A stretch of 64,000 nucleotides of DNA from Cryomorphaceae bacterium BACL29 MAG-121220-bin8 (GTDB lineage: Bacteria > Bacteroidota > Bacteroidia > Flavobacteriales > Flavobacteriaceae): contig CAJJCV010000009.1 in the NCBI GenBank assembly GCA_905182765.1, forward strand, positions 51,299 to 115,298, in the 5' to 3' direction. Under the pieces are notes generated by a model. That model had not been told where the DNA came from, made no database searches, and saw nothing but the letters and a program-made list of their open reading frames with translations. Position numbers and translations under genes: made by a program. Positions 28,350-36,368 of the stretch are shown one piece after another; the stretch's first letter is position 1, and every line of letters starts with the position of its first letter.

Positions 28350-29438
28350 ATGAATTCTTTATATCTAAATAAAATAAACGTAGTAAACTATAAAAATATT
28401 TTAGTTGGCGAATATGAATTAGATAGAAAAATCAATTGTTTTGTTGGAAATAATGGAGTTGGAAAAACTAACATATTAGATTCAATTTATCATCTTTCAG
28501 CTGGAAAAAGTTATTTCAATTCGATCAGTTCACAAACTATTAATCACGATCAAGATTTTATGTTTATTGATGGAAATTTCATTAAGAATGATAATCAAGA
28601 AAATATAATTTGTAGTCTTAAAAAAGGCAAAAAAAAAACCTTAAAAAGAAATGGTAAAATATATAAAAAACTTTCTGAACATGTAGGATTAATTCCTCTG
28701 GTCATGATCTCCCCATCTGATAGAGATTTGATACAAGAAGGTAGTTCATTAAGAAGGAAATTTATCGATAGTATTATTTCACAAAACAATAAGATCTATT
28801 TAAACAATATCATAAACTATCATAAAGTACTAAATCAAAGAAACGCTTTATTGAAATATTTTAATAAAACTAATTCCTTTGACAAGGACAATATTAGTAT
28901 TTACAACGATCAATTATTTGAACTAAGTGTTCCTATTCACGAAACTAGAAAAAAGTTTTTTAAAAACTTTTCGCCTGTCTTCTTTAAACATTATAATTCT
29001 ATAAGTCAAAATAAAGAAATAATAAACATCTCATTTCAAAGTCAATTAGAATTCGAATCTCTAGATTCATTGCTAAATAATAGTATAAAAAAAGATAGAA
29101 TTCTTCAATACACAAGTTGTGGGGTGCATAAAGACGATTTAATTATGGAAATTAATGGCTATCCAATTAAAAAATATGGTAGTCAGGGTCAACAAAAATC
29201 TTTTCTAATTGCTCTTAAATTAGCTCAATTTGATTATTTAAAATCAGAATGTAATTCATCCCCTATTTTATTACTTGATGATATCTTTGACAAATTAGAC
29301 AATGATAGAGTTAAACAATTAATCCAGTTGGTAAATAATAATTTATTTGGTCAGATTTTTATTTCAGATACAGATTATGATAGAACAAATAAGATTATAC
29401 AAGATATTGACTCATCTCATAAAATATTTAAGTTATGA
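28350..29438 (+). CDS. recF: DNA replication and repair protein RecF
   Basis: RecF is an SMC-like ATPase that helps load RecA at gapped DNA. The 362-residue protein has Walker A GNNGVGKTN (about 34-42), the signature QGQQKS in the second half, and Walker B LLLDDIFDKLD. It overlaps the DUF721 gene by four bases (ATGA). The dnaA-dnaN neighbourhood found in other phyla is absent, as usual for Bacteroidota. Confidence 0.95.
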   Translation: MNSLYLNKINVVNYKNILVGEYELDRKINCFVGNNGVGKTNILDSIYHLSAGKSYFNSISSQTINHDQDFMFIDGNFIKNDNQENIICSLKKGKKKTLKRNGKIYKKLSEHVGLIPLVMISPSDRDLIQEGSSLRRKFIDSIISQNNKIYLNNIINYHKVLNQRNALLKYFNKTNSFDKDNISIYNDQLFELSVPIHETRKKFFKNFSPVFFKHYNSISQNKEIINISFQSQLEFESLDSLLNNSIKKDRILQYTSCGVHKDDLIMEINGYPIKKYGSQGQQKSFLIALKLAQFDYLKSECNSSPILLLDDIFDKLDNDRVKQLIQLVNNNLFGQIFISDTDYDRTNKIIQDIDSSHKIFKL

Positions 29439-29731
29439 AAAGAAATTTCGAAACTAAAAGCATAAAAAATATTTTAGGAAAACTAATTGATAGCTCTTCA
29501 AATTTAAACTCTGGACTTAATAATATTAAAGTTCAAAAATTATGGAAGGAAGTTATGGGTTCTAATGTTAATTCTTATACAAACGAGGTTATATTAAAAA
29601 ACAAAACTCTTTATGTTAACCTAAACTCATCTGTTTTAAGACAAGAGCTCAGTTATGGTAAACAAAAAATAGTTGACCTACTAAATAAAGAGATTGGTAA
29701 AGAAATTATACAGAAAATAGTCCTAAGATAG
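29435..29731 (+). CDS. DUF721 protein, DciA-like helicase loader candidate
   Basis: The 98-residue basic protein has the DUF721 pattern: a helical N terminus, [17 protein letters not shown], and a small beta part ([18 protein letters not shown]). The family includes DciA, which recruits DnaB in bacteria that lack DnaC/DnaI. It is only the compact core of that family. Coupling to recF by an ATGA overlap and the absence of a DnaC-type gene in this window support a replication role, but this is inferred. Confidence 0.8.
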   Translation: MKRNFETKSIKNILGKLIDSSSNLNSGLNNIKVQKLWKEVMGSNVNSYTNEVILKNKTLYVNLNSSVLRQELSYGKQKIVDLLNKEIGKEIIQKIVLR

Positions 29732-30142
29732 AATTTCTTCATTTGAAAAATGAAACGCACCTTCAATTCCTGCATTTTCATCACTATCAGATCCATGAAC
29801 TGCATTTTCACCCATTGAAGTTGCATATAAACTTCTAATAGTTCCTTCGGCTGCTTCTGATGGATTTGTAGATCCAATTAATTTTCTAAACTCATCAACT
29901 GCATTATCTTTTTCTAAGATTGCAGCTATAATTGGTCCTCTAATCATAAATGAAACTAATTCGCCAAAAAAAGGACGTTCGTTATGAACTTCATAAAACT
30001 CTTCAGCTTTTTCTTTCGTAAGCTTAGTTAGCTTCATCGCTATGATTTTGAATCCAGCAGAATTAATTTTTTCTAAAATTGCACCAATATGACCATTTTC
30101 AACAGCATCAGGTTTAATCATTGTAAAAGTTCTATTACTCAT
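29723..30142 (-). CDS. ndk: Nucleoside diphosphate kinase
   Basis: Ndk balances nucleoside triphosphate pools by a phospho-histidine mechanism. The 139-residue protein has the active-site block NAVHGSDS with His116 and the N-terminal FTMIKPDAV. The last nine bases overlap the convergent DUF721 gene. A -7-like element lies directly upstream. Confidence 0.97.
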   Translation of the reverse strand: MSNRTFTMIKPDAVENGHIGAILEKINSAGFKIIAMKLTKLTKEKAEEFYEVHNERPFFGELVSFMIRGPIIAAILEKDNAVDEFRKLIGSTNPSEAAEGTIRSLYATSMGENAVHGSDSDENAGIEGAFHFSNEEILS

Positions 30143-30158
30143 GTTTTAAAATTTTTTG

Positions 30159-30166
30159 CAAACCTA
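30159..30166 (-). promoter_or_regulatory. Candidate -7 element for ndk
   Basis: On the minus strand this reads TAGGTTTG, matching TAnnTTTG, 16 bases before the ATG. A TTG occurs only 15 bases upstream of it, shorter than usual. Confidence 0.42.
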
Positions 30167-30215
30167 AGAAAAAAATGAATTCAATTGTAACGAACATAAT
30201 TTGTATTTTTATAAA

Positions 30216-30980
30216 GTGATAAATATAACTATTGTTGGAACTGGAAATGTAGCATTTCATCTAAGTGAAATTTTTTTAGAGAGAGAAGGAATTAATTTGA
30301 TGGAGATATGTGGAAGGAAAAATAATCTTCCATCATATTTTAATGATAAAATAAATTATTCTAATAATCTTTCTAAACTCGAAAAATCAGATTTTTACTT
30401 AATCTGTATTGATGATGATCAAATTGAAAATATTTCTAAAAATATAAAAATTGACAAACACAGTATAATCTTACATTGTTCTGGTTCAACATCTATCAAT
30501 GTATTATCAAACAATTTTTCATATGGTGTATTGTATCCTTTACAAACCTTTAGTATTAATAAAAGTGTAAATTTTAATGATATTCCAATTATAGTCGAGG
30601 GTAATTCCATAGAAAGTTTAAATAAAATAAAAACTCTAGGTTTAATGATTTCTGACAACGTGTTAAAGGCCTCTAGCAAACAAAGATTAGCCATTCACGT
30701 TTCTGCTGTTTTTACAAATAATTTTACAAATTACATGAGAATTGTAGCGGATGAAATTTTAAAATCAAATGAAATTGATACAGATATTTTAAATCCATTA
30801 ACTCTAGAAACTTCAAATAAATTAAAATATTTATCTTCAAAAGATGCTCAAACTGGACCTGCATTAAGAAATGATTTAAAAACAATAAAAAAACACTTAA
30901 ATTTATTAAAAGGAACAGGCTATGAAGAAATTTACAAAACAATTTCTTCAAAAATCACAAAACTAAACAATGAACTATAA
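30216..30980 (+). CDS. Rossmann-fold protein, DUF2520 family
   Basis: The protein (254 residues from GTG at 30216) has an N-terminal dinucleotide-binding fold beginning INITIVGTGNVAFHL. A helical DUF2520-type domain follows (about 130-250, with AVFTNNFTNYM and TGPALRNDLKTI). The GTG start places the fold directly at the N terminus; an in-frame TTG at 30201 would add five unmatched residues. The family resembles pyrroline-5-carboxylate reductase but its reaction is unknown. It overlaps the KdsC-like gene by 11 bases. Confidence 0.83.
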   Translation: MINITIVGTGNVAFHLSEIFLEREGINLMEICGRKNNLPSYFNDKINYSNNLSKLEKSDFYLICIDDDQIENISKNIKIDKHSIILHCSGSTSINVLSNNFSYGVLYPLQTFSINKSVNFNDIPIIVEGNSIESLNKIKTLGLMISDNVLKASSKQRLAIHVSAVFTNNFTNYMRIVADEILKSNEIDTDILNPLTLETSNKLKYLSSKDAQTGPALRNDLKTIKKHLNLLKGTGYEEIYKTISSKITKLNNEL

Positions 30981-31491
30981 AAAAAAACTCAACAAAATAA
31001 AAACATTTGTTTTTGATATCGATGGCGTATTTACAGATGGAAAAATTATGGTCGATAGCCAAGGAAAAGAATCTAGATTTTTTAATACTAAAGATGGAAT
31101 AGTTGTAAAATTAGCTAACGAATTAGGTTATAATATTGCTATTATTACAGGAGCTAATAATCAAGGAATAAAAGCTAGACTAAATAGACTTGGTGTTAAA
31201 AATGTTTTTCTAAACTCAAGTGACAAAGTAAAAGATCTTTTAAATTATTCTAAAATTAACAATATTAATCTTAAGGAAACTGTTTATATGGGCGATGACC
31301 TTCCCGACATATTCCCAATGGAATTAGTTTATTTAAAAACATGTCCTTTTGACGCTGCTCCTGAGGTTAGAGAAATATCTGATTATGTGTCTAATAAAAA
31401 AGGTGGAGAGGGATGCGTGAGAGATATTATAGAACAAACACTTAAAGTTCAAGGAAATTGGAACCTAAACAAAAAACATCAAAATATTTAA
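30970..31491 (+). CDS. KdsC-like HAD phosphatase (KDO-8-phosphate phosphatase)
   Basis: The 173-residue protein is a C0-type HAD phosphatase with FDIDGVFTDG (nucleophile Asp16, Asp18) and GDDLPDI as the metal-binding motif. The small tetramer-forming type without cap domain includes KdsC, which dephosphorylates KDO-8-P for lipopolysaccharide. No kds genes are adjacent, so related sugar phosphatases remain possible. It ends three bases before maf. Confidence 0.85.
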   Translation: MNYKKKLNKIKTFVFDIDGVFTDGKIMVDSQGKESRFFNTKDGIVVKLANELGYNIAIITGANNQGIKARLNRLGVKNVFLNSSDKVKDLLNYSKINNINLKETVYMGDDLPDIFPMELVYLKTCPFDAAPEVREISDYVSNKKGGEGCVRDIIEQTLKVQGNWNLNKKHQNI

Positions 31492-31494
31492 TTA

Positions 31495-32082
31495 ATGTTT
31501 TTTGAAAAATTAAAAAACTATAACGTTTTATTAGCTTCAGGTTCAAAAAGAAGACACGAACTTCTTAACCAACTAGGTGTTGAATTTAAAATTGTTAATC
31601 AAGAAATAGAAGAATCCTTTTCTAATGAGCTAAAGTATAGTGAAATAACAGATTATTTAGCTAAAAAAAAGTCGTCATTATTGATTAAAAGTCTAAAAAA
31701 AAATGATTTACTTATAACCTCAGACACAATAGTTTGGCACAAAAACAGAGCCCTTGGTAAACCAAAAAACAGAGATGAAGCATTTGAAATGATCAAATCA
31801 CTTGAAAACTCTTCTCACGAGGTAATTACTTCAATTTGTATTTCAACAATAAAATCTCAGGTGATTGTAAATGAAAAAACACTTGTTTTTTTTGATAATA
31901 TTGACAAAAATGATCTATTATATTACACAAAAACATCTGATGTATTAGATAGAGCAGGTAGCTATGGAATACAAGACTATATTGGTCATATTGGTATAAA
32001 AAAAATTCAAGGTTCATACAGCAATGTATTAGGCTTTCCTACAAATTTATTTGTAAACACAATCAATTCTATGAATTTATGA
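31495..32082 (+). CDS. Maf-family nucleotide pyrophosphatase
   Basis: The 195-residue protein has the N-terminal signature LLASGSKRRHELLNQLG and the later TSDTIVWH with the catalytic Asp and KGKP-like ALGKPKN. Maf proteins hydrolyse (modified) pyrimidine nucleoside triphosphates. YhdE/YceF specificity is not assigned. Its TGA overlaps the start of a 30-residue reading frame as ATGA. Confidence 0.9.
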   Translation: MFFEKLKNYNVLLASGSKRRHELLNQLGVEFKIVNQEIEESFSNELKYSEITDYLAKKKSSLLIKSLKKNDLLITSDTIVWHKNRALGKPKNRDEAFEMIKSLENSSHEVITSICISTIKSQVIVNEKTLVFFDNIDKNDLLYYTKTSDVLDRAGSYGIQDYIGHIGIKKIQGSYSNVLGFPTNLFVNTINSMNL

Positions 32083-32171
32083 AATGGTTAAAGGCTTACA
32101 CGTTAATTTTAATTATAAATTTTTTATTTATAATTTATTTTATTATTCTAACTAATTATTATTCGATTTAA
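32079..32171 (+). CDS. Possible 30-residue single-helix membrane peptide
   Basis: An ATG overlapping the maf stop (ATGA) opens a frame of 30 residues beginning MKWLKAYT. A hydrophobic helix follows (LILIINFLFIIYFIIL) and the peptide ends NYYSI. The stop is two bases before the symporter ATG, so the frame fills the gap exactly. Coupling and fit suggest a real small gene. AT-rich DNA makes hydrophobic frames by chance, so confidence is moderate. Confidence 0.45.
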   Translation: MKWLKAYTLILIINFLFIIYFIILTNYYSI

Positions 32172-32172
32172 T

Positions 32173-33837
32173 ATGTCTTTAATTGATTGGTCAATACTTT
32201 TAACTACAATTTCTTTCATTGTAATATATGGTGTTTATAAAACCAGAAAATTCAATACAATTAAAGATCATTTAAAAGGTGGTGGATCAGCAAATTGGTT
32301 AACTATAGGTTTGTCAGTAATGGCTACTCAAGCTAGTGCAATTACATTTTTATCAACCCCAGGACAGGCCTATAATGATGGAATGGGATTTGTTCAATTT
32401 TATTTTGGACTTCCGCTTGCCATAATTGTTATTTGCATGGTTTTTATTCCAATATACCACAAGCTAAAAGTATACACAGCATATGAATATTTAGAAAAAA
32501 GATTTGATAGAAAAACTAGAACACTGGCTGCAATTTTATTTTTAGTTCAAAGAGGACTAGCAGCTGGAATAACAATCTTTGCTCCTGCAATTATTCTTTC
32601 AACAATTTTAGGATGGGATTTAAAATTACTAAACTTAACTATTGGTTTATTAGTGATTTTTTACACTGTAAGTGGTGGCACAAAAGCAGTTAGCATAACT
32701 CAAAAACAACAAATGTTTGTAATAATGAGTGGAATGTGGATAGCGTTTGCGATTATATTAAATTCTTTTCCAGATAACTTAAATTTCACAGAAGCTATTA
32801 AAATGGCAGGAATTGGAGGAAAAATGGAAATTATAGATTTTTCATTTGATATTGATAAAAGATATACTTTTTGGAGTGGTATAACAGGTGGCTTTTTTTT
32901 AGCACTCTCATACTTTGGAACGGATCAGAGTCAAGTTCAAAGATATTTAACAGGTAAATCTGTAAAAGAAAGTCAGCTAGGTCTAATGTTTAATGCAGTG
33001 TTAAAGATCCCTATGCAATTCTTTATATTATTTATTGGAGTGATGGTATTTGTATTCTTTGAATTTAACAATACACCCATAAACTTCAATCCACAAGTAG
33101 AAAATTATTTGGAGCAATCTCAAAACCCAGAGTATTTAATTGAAAAAGAAAAATTTATATCTCTTAGAAAAGAAAAAAGAAATTTACAAAAAAAATATAT
33201 TGATAACATTGATTTTAGAGTCACAAAAAATCTAGAAAAAGAAATCAAACAACTGCATAAAAACGAAAAGAAAATTAGAGAAACTGTAAAAAAAATTACA
33301 AAAAAAATTGCCCCTCCTTCAATCGAATCTAATGATTTAGATTATGTTTTTATTTTTTTTATAATCAACTATCTGCCAAAAGGTATTATTGGCTTATTAC
33401 TTGCTGTAATTTTAAGTGCAGCAATGTCATCAACTGCGTCAGAACTTAATGCACTATCAACAACAACCGTTATTGATATATATAAAAGAAATCATATTGA
33501 AAAAAAATCTGAAAAACATTATTTAAAAGCCTCAAAATGGTTTACAGTTATGTGGGGAGTAATTGCAATAATTTTTGCTAGTTTCGGATCCTTATTTGAA
33601 AATTTAATTCAACTAGTAAATTTAATTGGATCAATCTTTTACGGAACTATATTAGGTATTTTTATGGTAGCTTTTTTCTTTAAAAATATAAAAGGAAACC
33701 AAGTTTTTTATGCTGCATGTATATCTCAAATATCAATATTTATGATCTACGGGTTCATAGAAATTGGTTATTTGTGGTTAAATTTTATAGGTGCGTTTTT
33801 AACAATATTTATTTCAAATTTGATAAAAAAAAGATAA
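32173..33837 (+). CDS. Sodium:solute symporter (SSS family) with charged insert
   Basis: The 554-residue protein has about 13 membrane helices in the LeuT-fold SSS pattern, with ATQASAITFLSTPGQAY in the first core helices and FGTDQSQVQRYLTGKS in the middle signature. Residues about 300-388 form a strongly charged, Lys/Glu-rich segment between helices, probably a cytoplasmic coiled coil or helical hairpin. Family members carry sugars, vitamins or amino acids with sodium; the substrate is unknown. It follows maf and the small peptide. Confidence 0.9.
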   Translation: MSLIDWSILLTTISFIVIYGVYKTRKFNTIKDHLKGGGSANWLTIGLSVMATQASAITFLSTPGQAYNDGMGFVQFYFGLPLAIIVICMVFIPIYHKLKVYTAYEYLEKRFDRKTRTLAAILFLVQRGLAAGITIFAPAIILSTILGWDLKLLNLTIGLLVIFYTVSGGTKAVSITQKQQMFVIMSGMWIAFAIILNSFPDNLNFTEAIKMAGIGGKMEIIDFSFDIDKRYTFWSGITGGFFLALSYFGTDQSQVQRYLTGKSVKESQLGLMFNAVLKIPMQFFILFIGVMVFVFFEFNNTPINFNPQVENYLEQSQNPEYLIEKEKFISLRKEKRNLQKKYIDNIDFRVTKNLEKEIKQLHKNEKKIRETVKKITKKIAPPSIESNDLDYVFIFFIINYLPKGIIGLLLAVILSAAMSSTASELNALSTTTVIDIYKRNHIEKKSEKHYLKASKWFTVMWGVIAIIFASFGSLFENLIQLVNLIGSIFYGTILGIFMVAFFFKNIKGNQVFYAACISQISIFMIYGFIEIGYLWLNFIGAFLTIFISNLIKKR

Positions 33838-33904
33838 TGAATTAATTTTTTGTTTATAGTCTTAATTTGGAATGATATTTGTTTATTATTAAAAAATATT
33901 AAAA

Positions 33905-34366
33905 TTGAAAATATACCAAATTAAAACAAAACAAAAACTTCCAATTTCAGCTAAAAAAGCATGGGAGTTTTTAAGTGATCCAAATAATCTGGCAGAAATA
34001 ACTCCAAAATATATGAATTTCAAAATTTTAAGTGGAGCTGACAGATCAATATTTGCGGGGCAAATTATACAATACAAAGTAACACCTGTTCTTGGAATCA
34101 CATTAAAATGGGTTACAGAAATTACGCATGTAAAGGAAAATGAATATTTTGTTGACGAACAAAGGTTTGGACCATATTCGTTATGGCACCATAAACATTT
34201 TATTAAAGAAATAGATGGAGGTGTTGAAATGGAAGATATTATAGATTATAAAATTCCGTTCGGAATTTTAGGTCAAATTGCTCACCCCTTGTTTGTGAAA
34301 AATAAACTTAAACAGATTTTTAAATTCAGAGAAAAAAAACTAATTAAACTTTTTGGAAAATTATAA
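33905..34366 (+). CDS. SRPBCC-fold protein (polyketide cyclase/START-like)
   Basis: The 153-residue protein starts with TTG and has the SRPBCC pattern: KAWEFLSDPNNLAEITPKYM, LGITLKWVTEITHV, and FGPYSLWHHKHFIKE. This fold binds small hydrophobic ligands. Proteins of this kind often neighbour photolyase genes in marine Bacteroidota, and here it opens such a run. The ligand is unknown. Its end overlaps the longest frame of the SDR gene but not its ATG. Confidence 0.83.
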   Translation: MKIYQIKTKQKLPISAKKAWEFLSDPNNLAEITPKYMNFKILSGADRSIFAGQIIQYKVTPVLGITLKWVTEITHVKENEYFVDEQRFGPYSLWHHKHFIKEIDGGVEMEDIIDYKIPFGILGQIAHPLFVKNKLKQIFKFREKKLIKLFGKL

Positions 34367-34370
34367 TATC

Positions 34371-35069
34371 ATGAAAAAAAATATTCTATTTATTGGTGGA
34401 TCATCCGGAATCGGTTACGAAACTATAAAACTAATACACAATCAACATAATATTTATGTTGCCAGTAGGTCTATCGATAATTTTAAAGATTTAAATGTTA
34501 ATTACATTAAATATGATGTTTTAAACGAAGAATTAAACACTGAAACTATTCCTGAAGAATTACATGGTTTTGTTTATTGTCCTGGAAGCATCAACCTTAG
34601 ACCATTTAGGAGTCTAAAACTTAGCACTTTTGAAGAAGATTTGAACATTAATTTTTTATCAATGGTCAAGTCATTACAAAAAGTAATAAATAATCTCAAA
34701 AAATCTGGAAACTCTAGTGTTGTATTATTTAGTACTGTTGCTGTAAAAGTCGGTATGCCATTTCATACTAGTGTTTCGGCGTCAAAAGGAGCAATTGAAG
34801 GTTTTGCTAGATCCTTAGCAGCAGAGTACGCTCCTTCATTAAGAGTTAATGTCATAGCACCATCACTTACTGATACACCAATGGCTCAAAGATTTTTAAA
34901 TAATGATTTAAAAAAAGAAAAAGTAGGTGAAAAACACCCTCTAAAAAGACACGGAAATCCAAAAGATATAGCTAATTCAGTTGTTCATCTACTAAGTGAT
35001 AATAGCTCATGGGTTACAGGACAAATATTGGGTGTTGATGGTGGAATATCATCAATTAATCTTTCGTAA
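34371..35069 (+). CDS. SDR-fold protein lacking the catalytic Tyr
   Basis: The 232-residue protein has the cofactor motif GGSSGIGYE (about 9-17), the later LNINF segment and the C-terminal VTGQILGVDGG typical of short-chain dehydrogenases. At the YxxxK active site it reads VSASK: Val135 replaces Tyr while Lys139 remains, as seen from the codons at 34773-34787. A normal ketoreductase reaction is therefore doubtful. ATG at 34371 was chosen over an upstream in-frame TTG because the fold begins there. It lies between the SRPBCC and photolyase genes. Confidence 0.86.
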   Translation: MKKNILFIGGSSGIGYETIKLIHNQHNIYVASRSIDNFKDLNVNYIKYDVLNEELNTETIPEELHGFVYCPGSINLRPFRSLKLSTFEEDLNINFLSMVKSLQKVINNLKKSGNSSVVLFSTVAVKVGMPFHTSVSASKGAIEGFARSLAAEYAPSLRVNVIAPSLTDTPMAQRFLNNDLKKEKVGEKHPLKRHGNPKDIANSVVHLLSDNSSWVTGQILGVDGGISSINLS

Positions 35070-36368
35070 TTGAAGAATAAAATTTCAATATTTTGGTTTA
35101 GAAGAGATCTAAGATTAGATGACAATAAAGGTTTGTACAATGCATTAAATGAGAAAGAAAATGTATTACCAATTTTTATTTTTGATAAAAATATTTTAAA
35201 TAAATTAAAAGAAAATGATCATAGGATTGAATATATAATTCATTCAATCTCAAAAATGAATGATCTTTTGTCAAAAAAAAATAAATCAATTTCATGTTTT
35301 TACGGAAATCCCAAAAATGTTTTTTCAGATCTTATAAACAAACATGATGTTCAAAAAGTATATACGAACAGAGATTACACACCATATTCAATTAAAAGAG
35401 ATAGTATTATTAAGAGTTATTTGGAAGATAATAAAATAAAATTCTGCGATTACAAAGATCATGTTTTGTTCGAAAAAAACGAAGTTGTAAAAGATGATGG
35501 AACACCATACAGGGTTTATACTCCGTTTTCTAAAAAATGGATCATTAAAATGAATGAAAATGGGGTTCCAGAGTATTGTTCTGAAAATTTAATTGAAAAT
35601 TTAATATCAAATGAACATAAGTTCAATTCGGAGTCAATGGGATTTATTAAATCAAATATAAAGTTTTTAAAAAGTGATATTTCAGATCAGATAGTAAATA
35701 ATTATGAATCAAAAAGAAATTTCCCTAGTTCAAACGGAACATCAAAAGCAGGAGTAGAATTAAGATTTGGAACGATTAGTACTAGAAAATTAATAAAAAA
35801 AGCTCATAATTCAACTAATAATACTTTTTTAAAAGAATTAATATGGAGAGAGTTTTTTCAACAAATACTTTATCATTTTCCAAGAACTGTAATTGAAAGC
35901 TTTAAACCAAAGTATGATAGAATTGAATGGCTAAATAATGAAAAAGATTTTTCAAAATGGTGTAATGGTCAGACTGGATATCCGCTAGTTGACGCAGGAA
36001 TGAGAGAATTAAACGAAACTGGATTTATGCACAACAGAGTTAGAATGGTAGTAGGTAGTTTTTTGTGTAAACATCTGCTTATTGATTGGAGATGGGGTGA
36101 AGCGTATTTTAGAGAAAAACTGTTTGATTATGAAACTGCTAGTAATGTTGGAAACTGGCAATGGGTGGCAGGTTGCGGAGTAGATGCGGCACCATACTTT
36201 AGAATTTTTAATCCCCATGAACAACTTAAAAAATTTGATAAACAATTTAATTATGTAAAAAAATGGGTGCCAGAATTTGAAACAAATCAATACACAAGCC
36301 CAATAGTTGATCATAAAGAAGCCAGAGAAAGATGTCTAATAACTTATAAAAAAGCTTTAAACACTTGA
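35070..36368 (+). CDS. Deoxyribodipyrimidine photolyase (class I-type)
   Basis: It repairs UV-induced pyrimidine dimers using blue light and FAD. The 432-residue protein has an N-terminal antenna-binding domain (IFWFRRDLRLDDN at about 5-17) and a C-terminal FAD domain. The latter contains LIWREFFQQILYHFP, WCNGQTGYPLVDAGMREL, HNRVRMVVGSFL and NWQWVAGCGVDAAPYFRIFNP. This is the pattern of bacterial class I CPD photolyases. The TTG start follows the SDR stop directly, and the stop overlaps the next TTG start. Confidence 0.94.
   Translation: MKNKISIFWFRRDLRLDDNKGLYNALNEKENVLPIFIFDKNILNKLKENDHRIEYIIHSISKMNDLLSKKNKSISCFYGNPKNVFSDLINKHDVQKVYTNRDYTPYSIKRDSIIKSYLEDNKIKFCDYKDHVLFEKNEVVKDDGTPYRVYTPFSKKWIIKMNENGVPEYCSENLIENLISNEHKFNSESMGFIKSNIKFLKSDISDQIVNNYESKRNFPSSNGTSKAGVELRFGTISTRKLIKKAHNSTNNTFLKELIWREFFQQILYHFPRTVIESFKPKYDRIEWLNNEKDFSKWCNGQTGYPLVDAGMRELNETGFMHNRVRMVVGSFLCKHLLIDWRWGEAYFREKLFDYETASNVGNWQWVAGCGVDAAPYFRIFNPHEQLKKFDKQFNYVKKWVPEFETNQYTSPIVDHKEARERCLITYKKALNT

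Noticed and set aside
30201..30215. TTG start five codons upstream of the DUF2520 gene
   Set aside because: The Rossmann fold begins right after the GTG at 30216 and the upstream bases look like promoter sequence.
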